DNA of 5,282 nucleotides from Phycisphaerae bacterium (GTDB lineage: Bacteria; Planctomycetota; Phycisphaerae; Sedimentisphaerales; Anaerohalosphaeraceae): contig JAIPFN010000081.1 of NCBI GenBank assembly GCA_021736615.1, forward strand, positions 1-5,282. The letters are read 5' to 3'. The position numbers and the translations under genes were made by a program. The notes under the pieces are model-generated. The model was not told the origin of the DNA. It saw only the letters and a program-made list of their open reading frames with translations, and searched no databases. Below, piece after piece: positions 1-5,122 of the stretch. Position 1 is the first letter of the stretch. Each line of letters begins with the position of its first letter.

Positions 1-1232
1 CACAGATCAGAGTAGACGGCTACAAAAACCTGTTCAACTGCAAGGTCGACCTGTACGACTTCAAAGTACTAGTAGGGCCAAACAACAGCGGAAAAACAAA
101 CCTCATTGAAGCCTTGCAATTACTTTACCCAATTGGATTTTATTCCGGAGATTTTGCAGATGATGTCCTATCAGGTTATGTACGTCTTTCAGAAAGAGTT
201 ACTTCATCAATAAGCCACTTGAATTCATATGCAAATTCGCCTTTGACTTTAGCCATTTGCTTTGAAATGGATTACGAAAAGAAAAGGTGGGTCGTTGATT
301 ATGAAGTGAAAATTCAATGTGGTGATTCTAAAAAAATCAAAGCTGGGTATCTACACGAAAAACTGAAGGCAAAACCAAAATTACAGACGGGCCCTTTTAC
401 TACTTTTTTATCAAGAACGCCAGAATTGCTTAAAGTAAATAAAAAAGAAATCCCTCTTGCAAGAGGAGTTTCTGCTTTCAATGCCATTAGAACACTTTTT
501 CCAAAATTCAAAAATATGCCAATAATATTCAATTATGCCATTAAGGAGATAATTGATTTAAGCTTTGCACCTGTATTTGCGATCGACCCGAAAGTTGTCC
601 GCAGTGAAATTGACAGCAACAAAGATCTTGACAACTGGCATATATCTAGTTTTGATCCATTGCTAGAAATTGATCTAATCAAAGAAGAAGGCCAAAACTA
701 TGAAATATTCACTGAAGTTTTATGTCAAATTCTTAACATAGAAGATATTGACTTTGAAGCCGTTGACATCAAAGCACCTCAAACAAAATCAAAACAAGAG
801 CCTGCTTCGAAACGAAGTCGATTAATGACAATAAAACAAAAAGGTCATGATTACGTTAATATTGAAGAGTTTTCTGATGGCACAATCGCAGTAGTTGCAT
901 TGCTGGCAGGAATCCTTTCACCCGAGCGAAAAAGCCCTTTGATCTTTATTGAGGAATTGGAGAACTATCTACATCCTGCGGCGATTAGTAAGTTATTGCA
1001 ATTCTTGCAGGACTATTCTTCTGAGTGTCAGGTTGTTATTACGACTCACTCGCCGTACCTTCTGAATGGTGTTAACCCAGAAGATGTTAATGTTGCAGTT
1101 GTGGATGAGACAGGAGCCACACAATTTGAAAAACTCAGCAATCGCAAGAAGATTGAGGATCGCTTAAAGCATGGTTTTATGGACTTTGGCGATTTACTGG
1201 TAAATAACTACGAAGAGATAATTAACGGCTAA
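1..1232 (+). CDS. AAA/ABC-type ATPase (RecF/SMC-like, OLD/AAA_21-AAA_15 group), 5' end cut by window
   Basis: The reading frame is open from base 3, its first whole codon, giving 409 visible residues. The true start lies left of the window, probably only a few codons away, because the first residues (QIRVDGYKNL) match the usual first strand of these ATPases. The TTG at 114 cannot be the start, since it would remove the Walker A motif GPNNSGKT (75-98, visible residues 25-32). Other motifs are an FSDGT signature (870-884), Walker B LIFIEE (939-956) and the switch histidine in TTHSP (1041-1055, His349). About 260 residues separate Walker A from the signature, room for a short arm or dimerisation domain. 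No TOPRIM or nuclease domain follows: the protein ends about 60 residues after the His motif. ATP-driven dimerisation on DNA and control of a partner effector are typical of the family. The next gene, 16 bases downstream, is the likely partner. Specific function is inferred. Confidence 0.9.
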   Translation, partial: QIRVDGYKNLFNCKVDLYDFKVLVGPNNSGKTNLIEALQLLYPIGFYSGDFADDVLSGYVRLSERVTSSISHLNSYANSPLTLAICFEMDYEKKRWVVDYEVKIQCGDSKKIKAGYLHEKLKAKPKLQTGPFTTFLSRTPELLKVNKKEIPLARGVSAFNAIRTLFPKFKNMPIIFNYAIKEIIDLSFAPVFAIDPKVVRSEIDSNKDLDNWHISSFDPLLEIDLIKEEGQNYEIFTEVLCQILNIEDIDFEAVDIKAPQTKSKQEPASKRSRLMTIKQKGHDYVNIEEFSDGTIAVVALLAGILSPERKSPLIFIEELENYLHPAAISKLLQFLQDYSSECQVVITTHSPYLLNGVNPEDVNVAVVDETGATQFEKLSNRKKIEDRLKHGFMDFGDLLVNNYEEIING

Positions 1233-1248
1233 GCAGCAGGATGCTCTG

Positions 1249-1863
1249 ATGGCTAAGAAAAAAGCTCAAACAATCTTATCAGTACTGCTGGTAGAGGGAC
1301 TTACCGAAGTAGTTTTTTACAATGAGATAAAGAGGCTGTTTCTTAAGAACACAATTATCGAGCACCTTGAAGGCAACTGGAATATCAACCGGAAAGTCCT
1401 TGATAAAATCACCTATAAATATTCGGACCGGCCAGTGAGAGTCTATTGCTGTGTTGACAGAGAATCTAGAAGTGGGCAGGTTCCTGGATTAGATTTGATT
1501 GCCATTAAAGAAGAACTCACCAGCAAAAAAATGGATAGTGTTTTAAGTGTAGATGTTATCAGAGCAACTATTATGCTTGAGTCTTGGTTTTTCTATGATA
1601 TCGAGGGTATTTATAAATACCTGAAAACCCCAAAGCCCAAAAGAACAACCAAGAAATTCAAGCCGCCTGAAAAAAATAACTGGCGAGTTTTGGACAGGCT
1701 TTACAAGCAGAACGGAAAAACCCGTTATTCAAAAGGGTTAAAGGCAGAAGGACTCGTTAAATGTCTGGATATTAAGGGAATTTACAATTCATGCGAGGAA
1801 TTGAAAAACGGAGTCGACCTGATAAATAAGCAATCTGACGACCCAACAAGCCACCTATTTTAG
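1249..1863 (+). CDS. DUF4276-like / TOPRIM-like putative nuclease or effector, partner of the upstream ATPase
   Basis: This 204-residue protein begins at an ATG preceded by a weak CAGGA Shine-Dalgarno (1237-1241), 16 bases after the ATPase stop, so the two are probably one operon. The N-terminus has VEGLTE (residues 15-20; Glu16 and Glu20), the layout of the first acidic motif of OLD-type TOPRIM domains. CVDRES (Asp70, Glu72) after a hydrophobic strand fits the second acidic motif, and MLESWFFYD (109-117) resembles the ESWF.AD motif I associate with DUF4276. GNWNINRK (42-49) and the tail (KTRYSKGLKAEGLV, 157-170) also fit that family. A lysine/arginine-rich stretch at 126-142 could contact nucleic acid. 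No signal peptide or membrane segment is visible, so a cytoplasmic role is expected. Family assignment rests on motif memory; the role of effector nuclease paired with the ATPase is inferred. An RloB-like relative is the main alternative. Confidence 0.75.
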   Translation: MAKKKAQTILSVLLVEGLTEVVFYNEIKRLFLKNTIIEHLEGNWNINRKVLDKITYKYSDRPVRVYCCVDRESRSGQVPGLDLIAIKEELTSKKMDSVLSVDVIRATIMLESWFFYDIEGIYKYLKTPKPKRTTKKFKPPEKNNWRVLDRLYKQNGKTRYSKGLKAEGLVKCLDIKGIYNSCEELKNGVDLINKQSDDPTSHLF

Positions 1864-1893
1864 GCATATTAAAGAAATCGTGGCGGTCAAGCC

Positions 1894-1922
1894 GACATTA
1901 GTCATTATTCAATTGACATTAG
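1894..1922. repeat. Direct repeat GACATTAG x2, 21 bp period
   Basis: GACATTAG occurs exactly at 1894-1901 and 1915-1922, start to start 21 bp, which is two turns of B-DNA. Both copies lie in the 84-bp gap upstream of the membrane-protein gene, and the second overlaps a TTGACA (1913-1918). No convincing -10 box lies 16-18 bp after that TTGACA, so I do not call a promoter. Binding by a regulator is possible but inferred. Apart from this and the AAGGGGA ribosome site (1936-1942) I see nothing else in the gap. Confidence 0.4.
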
Positions 1923-1947
1923 ACTTTTAAAAAATAAGGGGAAAATA

Positions 1948-2352
1948 ATGTCGGACGCGCAAATTTTTCAGATTTTTTCGGTTGTTTACCTTGCTGTCGG
2001 TATTGGGATGCTCTTTAGCCCGGAGTTCTACAAGAAGATGATTTCTGATTTTCTTGACAATACGGCGATCCTGTATATGGGCGGGATCATGGCTCTTGTT
2101 GTCGGGTTGCTGATCTTGATGTTCCATAACACGTGGACAAAAGACTTTTCAGTAATAATCACCATAATCGGCTGGCTGGCACTGATAAAGGGGGTAATAA
2201 TCCTGATTTTGCCGAAAACAATGGTATCGCTAGCCAAAACAATAGTAAACAGGCCAAACTTCATGAAGATCGAAGCGATACTGGTTATCATCGTAGGGAT
2301 CTTCTTCTCATTCCTCGGTTTCTGCCCAAAAAGCCCGCTGGCAGTATTATAA
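1948..2352 (+). CDS. Small four-helix integral membrane protein, function unknown
   Basis: The 134-residue product starts at an ATG with a strong AAGGGGA Shine-Dalgarno five bases upstream (1936-1942). Hydropathy by eye gives four membrane helices at about residues 5-23, 40-60, 68-88 and 108-126. Polar loops carry SPEFYKKMISDF (24-35) between helices 1 and 2, and a basic LPKTMVSLAKTIVNRP (88-103) between 3 and 4. The halves align without gaps at an offset of 64 residues (Gly18/Gly82, Pro25/Pro89, Gly53/Gly117), suggesting an internal duplication of a helical hairpin. The GWLALIKG segment (75-82) is familiar from conserved uncharacterised membrane proteins of many bacteria, but I cannot name a function. 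There is no signal peptidase site and no catalytic motif. It lies 84 bases after the ATPase-effector pair and converges on ogt with a 39-base gap. It could be an independent core gene or, less likely, an accessory of the defence module. Confidence 0.85.
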   Translation: MSDAQIFQIFSVVYLAVGIGMLFSPEFYKKMISDFLDNTAILYMGGIMALVVGLLILMFHNTWTKDFSVIITIIGWLALIKGVIILILPKTMVSLAKTIVNRPNFMKIEAILVIIVGIFFSFLGFCPKSPLAVL

Positions 2353-2355
2353 TAC
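2344..2355. repeat. 12-bp perfect palindrome GTATTATAATAC over the stop codon
   Basis: GTATTATAATAC is a perfect palindrome that contains the TAA stop (2350-2352) of the membrane-protein gene and the start of the 39-bp convergent gap before ogt. It is all A/T except at its ends and would make a poor RNA hairpin, and no T-tract follows, so it is not a convincing terminator. It may be chance. The rest of the convergent gap shows nothing recognisable. Confidence 0.3.
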
Positions 2356-2391
2356 AAGACCGCATACTAGATATTATGGACACATAGTTAT

Positions 2392-2934
2392 TTACGATTT
2401 GATACCGGTACTAAACGGACTACTTTTGGTACACTTCTCTACATCCAGCATCCTTTTTTTCAAACCCGCCCCTCCCGGGCGGTTTCTTTGGAAGCCTCCT
2501 GTGGTACCGTCACTTTTGACGACCCGGTGGCATGGGATTATCAGCGGGATCGGGTTGTTTCCCATTGCATTCCCGACCGCGCGTGCTGCTTTTGGGTGGT
2601 TTGCCATTTTGGCAAGTTCGGCATAAGAGACAATTTGGCCGTACGGGATTTTGCGGCAGGCTTTAAGGATTTCTTGCGAGAATTTCGACAATTCATCTAT
2701 CAAAAGCGGGATTTCAGAATCAAATTCTACGTAAGTGCCTGAAAAATATGATTTTATCTGATTTTGGAGGTTTACCAGCAGGTTCGGGGCAAATTCCGCC
2801 CCTTCCAGGCCGGCCAGCAGGTCCATTTCGGCGGATTTACGGTCAGAAACTGGCAGGGATGTACGCAAAATACCGCCCTTGCTGGCCAGAATCCCACAAA
2901 AACCGAATTTTGTCTCGAAAATCACGTATCTCAT
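2392..2934 (-). CDS. ogt: Methylated-DNA--protein-cysteine methyltransferase (O6-alkylguanine repair)
   Basis: This 180-residue protein transfers the alkyl group from O6-methylguanine in DNA irreversibly to its own cysteine, a one-use cytoplasmic repair reaction. The active-site motif PCHRV places the acceptor at Cys135 (codon at 2532-2530), followed by His136. Matching human MGMT by spacing from the cysteine gives Tyr104 (Tyr114), the arginine finger Arg118 in KAARAV (Arg128) and Asn127 (Asn137). Glu166 (Glu172) follows a four-residue insertion. Residues about 1-80 form the variable N-terminal domain and 83-168 the conserved DNA-binding domain. There is no Ada-type regulatory domain, so Ogt rather than Ada is the right label. 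The length is normal for Ogt. The ATG at 2934-2932 has only a weak GGGCG ahead of it and overlaps the stop of an eight-codon upstream ORF. The gene is divergent from pheA and convergent with the membrane-protein gene, and looks monocistronic. Confidence 0.96.
   Translation of the reverse strand: MRYVIFETKFGFCGILASKGGILRTSLPVSDRKSAEMDLLAGLEGAEFAPNLLVNLQNQIKSYFSGTYVEFDSEIPLLIDELSKFSQEILKACRKIPYGQIVSYAELAKMANHPKAARAVGNAMGNNPIPLIIPCHRVVKSDGTTGGFQRNRPGGAGLKKRMLDVEKCTKSSPFSTGIKS
2462..2489 (+). terminator. Possible intrinsic terminator for rightward transcripts, inside the 3' end of ogt
   Basis: On the + strand, arms 2462-2471 and 2477-2485 (GGGCGGTTT) pair over 9 bp with one bulged C and a five-base loop, and TTTCTTT follows at 2483-2489. 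It lies 110 bases past the stop of the membrane-protein gene and could end its transcript. However, the sequence also encodes the Pro-Gly-Gly loop of Ogt, whose GC-rich codons alone may explain the hairpin, and the T-tract is short and interrupted. Confidence 0.25.
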
Positions 2935-2942
2935 AAAATCGC

Positions 2943-2954
2943 CCGTTTAAACGG
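2943..2954. promoter_or_regulatory. 12-bp palindrome CCGTTTAAACGG in the ogt leader
   Basis: CCGTTTAAACGG is a perfect palindrome between the ogt -10 box (2966-2971) and its start codon (2934), just after the expected transcription start. This is a typical place for a repressor operator. No second copy is present in the ogt-pheA region. Operator function is inferred only from position and symmetry, and chance occurrence is quite possible. Confidence 0.3.
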
Positions 2955-2965
2955 CATCTTTCCCC

Positions 2966-2971
2966 ATTATA
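2966..2971 (-). promoter_or_regulatory. Candidate -10 box (TATAAT) of the ogt promoter
   Basis: Read on the - strand this is a perfect TATAAT, 31 bases before the ogt start codon. The hexamer 17 bp upstream (CTTTTC) is a poor -35, and a closer match, TTGGAG (2995-3000), lies 23 bp away, too far for sigma70. Transcription would start near 2959, giving a leader of about 25 bases. The call rests on the -10 match and on position. Confidence 0.4.
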
Positions 2972-3013
2972 TATTAAAAAACCGCTGAGAAAAGCTCCAA
3001 CTTGGATAACGGG

Positions 3014-3027
3014 ACGCTAAACGCTAA
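3014..3027. repeat. Tandem heptamer ACGCTAA x2
   Basis: ACGCTAA is repeated head to tail exactly (3014-3020 and 3021-3027) in the intergenic region shared by the divergent ogt and pheA genes, 19 bases upstream of the candidate pheA -35. It may be a protein-binding site or a chance duplication. Two copies are too few to decide. Confidence 0.35.
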
Positions 3028-3045
3028 AAATCTACCCGAATTTCA

Positions 3046-3073
3046 TTGACCTGAGCTAGTTTTTATGTTAAAT
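3046..3073 (+). promoter_or_regulatory. Candidate sigma70-type promoter of pheA
   Basis: TTGACC (3046-3051, five of six consensus bases) is followed after 16 bp by TTAAAT (3068-3073, four of six) in an A/T-rich stretch. Transcription would begin near 3080, leaving a leader of about 50 bases before the pheA ATG at 3130. No Phe-rich leader peptide is present: the only short ORF, at 3065-3079, codes for four residues with no phenylalanine. Classical attenuation is therefore not supported. Confidence 0.4.
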
Positions 3074-3077
3074 AAAT

Positions 3078-3104
3078 AAGCTTTTCTATTTGTAGGGAAA
3101 GTTT
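3078..3104 (+). promoter_or_regulatory. Weak hairpin in the pheA leader
   Basis: AAGCTTTTC (3078-3086) can pair with GGAAAGTTT (3096-3104) over 9 bp with two G-U wobbles and a nine-base loop. It sits at the predicted 5' end of the pheA transcript, 25 bases before the start codon. It has no following U-tract, so it is not an intrinsic terminator. An mRNA-stabilising 5' hairpin is possible, but the stem is A/U-rich and may be chance. Confidence 0.25.
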
Positions 3105-3129
3105 GCGCATAATTCAGGTATAGGGCGAT

Positions 3130-4200
3130 ATGTCACTAGATGAACTAAGAAACCAGATTGATCAGATCGATTCGAGGCTCGTTGAGCTTCTGAACGAGCG
3201 TGCGCGCATTGTTGTTGAGGTCGGCAAGATCAAAAGTAAAACCGATACGGAGATCTATGCCCCGCACCGCGAAAAAGCTGTGTTGGATAAGATAATCGCC
3301 GCCAACAATGGGCCTCTGCCGGATAAAACGCTTGTAGCGATCTGGCGGGAGCTGATGAGCGGGTCGTTCTTTCTGGAAAGACCTTTGCGTATCGCATTTC
3401 TTGGTCCTGAAGGCAGTTTCAGTCATTCGGCTGCCCTGATGAAATTCGGACAGAGCGTCGAATACGAAGCGGTAACAGACATACGCACCATCTTTGACGA
3501 AGTGTCCAAAGGGCACAGTGACTTTGGAATAGTACCGGTGGAAAACTCAGCAGGCGGAACGGTTAACGAAAGCCTGGACGCGTTTGTCGATACCGACGTA
3601 ATGATCTGCGCGGAAGTTTATATGTCGATCCATCACAATCTGCTGGCTAACTGCAGCATTGACGAGATCGAAGAAGTGTACTCGAAACCCGAAATATTCG
3701 CACAGTGCAGAAACTGGCTCAGCGCGACATTTAAAGAAACAAAGACGATCCCGGCGGCATCGTCGGCCAGGGCAGCTCAAATGGCTGCGAATAAGCCTAA
3801 CACTGCCGCTATCGGGTCATCGGTCGCCGCAGAACTGTACGGATTGAAAAAGATTTGCGAAAATATCGAAGACATTGCAAACAATATTACGCGTTTCCTG
3901 GTGATCGGCAAAAAGGATTCAAAACCGACCGGCGACGATAAGACAGGTATCCTGTTCAGCACGTCGCATAAAGCCGGAGCACTGGTCGACGTTCTGCAAA
4001 TATTCCGGGATAACGGGCTGAACCTGGCGAATATTGAGTCCAGGCCAAGCAAAAAGAGAGAATGGGAATACTGCTTCTTCGTTGACTTTATGGGTCACAG
4101 ATCAGAAGAAAATGTACAGAAAGCACTGAATGAGGCAAAGAAACACTGTTTGCAGCTATCGGTGCTTGGAAGCTTCCCAAAAAATACAACCTTACTGTAA
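3130..4200 (+). CDS. pheA: Bifunctional chorismate mutase / prephenate dehydratase (P-protein)
   Basis: This cytoplasmic enzyme converts chorismate to prephenate and then to phenylpyruvate, the committed steps of phenylalanine synthesis. Residues 1-85 are an AroQ-type chorismate mutase. Matching the E. coli P-protein gives Arg7 (Arg11), Arg24 (Arg28), Lys35 (Lys39) and Glu48 (Glu52), with Glu83 where E. coli has Gln88, as is common in other P-proteins. The dehydratase domain spans about 87-262, with LGPEGSFSH (91-99), VPVENS (135-140) and the catalytic Thr-Arg-Phe triad at 254-256. A C-terminal ACT domain (about 271-350) keeps both phenylalanine-binding motifs, GALV (283-286) and ESRP (303-306), so feedback inhibition by phenylalanine is expected. 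At 356 residues it is full length. The start is supported by the canonical N-terminus (LDELRNQID) and an AGGG four bases before the ATG. tpiA follows 88 bases later with no clear terminator between. Confidence 0.97.
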   Translation: MSLDELRNQIDQIDSRLVELLNERARIVVEVGKIKSKTDTEIYAPHREKAVLDKIIAANNGPLPDKTLVAIWRELMSGSFFLERPLRIAFLGPEGSFSHSAALMKFGQSVEYEAVTDIRTIFDEVSKGHSDFGIVPVENSAGGTVNESLDAFVDTDVMICAEVYMSIHHNLLANCSIDEIEEVYSKPEIFAQCRNWLSATFKETKTIPAASSARAAQMAANKPNTAAIGSSVAAELYGLKKICENIEDIANNITRFLVIGKKDSKPTGDDKTGILFSTSHKAGALVDVLQIFRDNGLNLANIESRPSKKREWEYCFFVDFMGHRSEENVQKALNEAKKHCLQLSVLGSFPKNTTLL

Positions 4201-4233
4201 AAGCCTGAATCTTACGGCGTGAATAAAAATAAT

Positions 4234-4250
4234 GCCGGCAAGATGCCGGC
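4234..4250. repeat. GC-rich inverted repeat, possible REP-like dispersed element
   Basis: GCCGGC (4234-4239) and GCCGGC (4245-4250) flank AAGAT and form a 6-bp all-GC stem with a five-base loop. On the + strand no T-run follows, so it is not a terminator for pheA. On the - strand a T-rich tract follows, but no - strand gene lies upstream to be terminated. The stem plus its GGTAC tail resembles the short GC-rich palindromic units scattered between genes in many genomes. The rest of the 88-bp gap holds only the tpiA ribosome site AGGAG (4278-4282). Confidence 0.5.
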
Positions 4251-4288
4251 GGTACGATAAAAGTTAAAACCTTAAACAGGAGCAAAAA

Positions 4289-5044
4289 ATGAGAAAGCCG
4301 TTTATAGCCGGCAATTGGAAAATGAACACCGACAGCGAGTCCAGCGTTGCGCTTGCATCAGGACTGGCCGAAGCCCTTAAATCAGTGACAACCGTGGACG
4401 TGGCAGTATGCCCGCCTTTCGTATATCTTCAGTCAGTAGCGAAAGCACTCGGCGATTCTGGTATCAAAATGGGCGCTCAGGACGTTTACTTTGAAGGCAA
4501 CGGTGCATACACCGGTGAAATCAGCTGCGAAATGCTCAAAGACGTTTGCTGCACATACGTTCTTTGCGGTCACTCGGAAAGACGTCACGTAATCGGCGAA
4601 TCCGATGAACTGATCAACACAAAGCTCAAAGCTGCACTGGCAGCAGGAATCAAACCGATTCTTTGCGTTGGCGAACTCCTTGAAGAACGAGAAGGCAACA
4701 AGACCGACGAAGTCGTCACTGCACAGACCAAAAAGGGTCTCGACGGCGTCTCAGCAGAAGAAATGGCAAATGTAACTATCGCCTATGAGCCGGTATGGGC
4801 AATCGGAACGGGCAAAACAGCTACGGCCGGTCAGGCACAGGAAGTTCATGCGATGATCCGTAAGCTTCTGGCGGAGATGTACGATGCGACAGTGGCAGAA
4901 AATACGATTATCCAGTACGGCGGATCGGCGAAACCGGACAATACTGCCGAACTGATGGCTAACCCGGACGTAGACGGCCTGCTTGTAGGCGGAGCGGGGC
5001 TGAAAGTCGATGATTTTTCTGCTATGATTAATACCGTCGCATAG
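4289..5044 (+). CDS. tpiA: Triosephosphate isomerase
   Basis: This enzyme interconverts dihydroxyacetone phosphate and glyceraldehyde 3-phosphate in glycolysis and gluconeogenesis, as a cytoplasmic TIM-barrel dimer. All catalytic residues are present: Asn9 and Lys11 in AGNWKMN, His95 in CGHSERR and the base Glu167 in AYEPVW. The flexible lid follows (AIGTGKTAT, 171-179), and the phosphate-binding loops are YGGSAKP (210-216) and VGGAGL (233-238). The last loop has Gly where GGASL is usual, a mild change that should still allow phosphate binding through the backbone. Length (251) is normal. The ATG is well placed after AGGAG (4278-4282) with six bases between, and the N-terminus is canonical. 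It is 88 bases after pheA and 78 bases before secG. tpiA-secG adjacency is a widespread bacterial arrangement, so cotranscription with secG is likely. Confidence 0.98.
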   Translation: MRKPFIAGNWKMNTDSESSVALASGLAEALKSVTTVDVAVCPPFVYLQSVAKALGDSGIKMGAQDVYFEGNGAYTGEISCEMLKDVCCTYVLCGHSERRHVIGESDELINTKLKAALAAGIKPILCVGELLEEREGNKTDEVVTAQTKKGLDGVSAEEMANVTIAYEPVWAIGTGKTATAGQAQEVHAMIRKLLAEMYDATVAENTIIQYGGSAKPDNTAELMANPDVDGLLVGGAGLKVDDFSAMINTVA

Positions 5045-5063
5045 TTATAATAGCGACAAAATG

Positions 5064-5093
5064 AAAATCTATTATTAGATGATTTAAAATCTA
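5064..5093. repeat. AAAATCTA direct repeat and small A/T hairpin in the tpiA-secG gap
   Basis: AAAATCTA occurs at 5064-5071 and 5086-5093 (22 bp apart), and ATCTA (5067-5071) can pair with TAGAT (5076-5080) across a four-base loop. The stem is only 5 bp and A/U-rich with no T-tract, so I do not read it as a terminator. A/T-rich intergenic sequence produces such matches easily. A TATAAT at 5046-5051 has no -35 partner. Confidence 0.25.
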
Positions 5094-5122
5094 GAACTTT
5101 GAACATTAAGAGAGGTAAAAAA

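Noticed and set aside
114..1232. TTG at 114 as start of the ATPase gene
   Set aside because: The same frame stays open to base 3 and encodes the N-terminal strand and Walker A (75-98). Starting at 114 would delete the ATP-binding loop.
1913..1941. Sigma70 promoter starting at TTGACA (1913-1918)
   Set aside because: The -35 is perfect but the position 17 bp downstream is the AAGGGG ribosome site and no acceptable -10 is present.
2028..2357. 109-codon open frame on the - strand opposite the membrane-protein gene
   Set aside because: It lies almost wholly within the + strand gene. The + strand product has a strong ribosome site and clean membrane topology, while the - strand product has no recognisable family features.
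2133..2387. 84-codon + strand open frame overlapping the end of the membrane-protein gene
   Set aside because: Out-of-frame shadow with polar, unpatterned composition and no ribosome site; it runs into the convergent gap.
3065..3079. Possible pheA leader peptide
   Set aside because: It encodes only M-L-N-K, with no phenylalanine codons and no ribosome site, so it cannot serve Phe attenuation.
4234..4250. Intrinsic terminator after pheA
   Set aside because: The stem is good but no T-tract follows on the + strand. The T-rich side is on the - strand, where there is no gene to terminate.
5046..5051. secG promoter at TATAAT just after tpiA
   Set aside because: The -10 match is perfect but the region 16-18 bp upstream, inside tpiA, has no -35 resemblance; cotranscription with tpiA is simpler.
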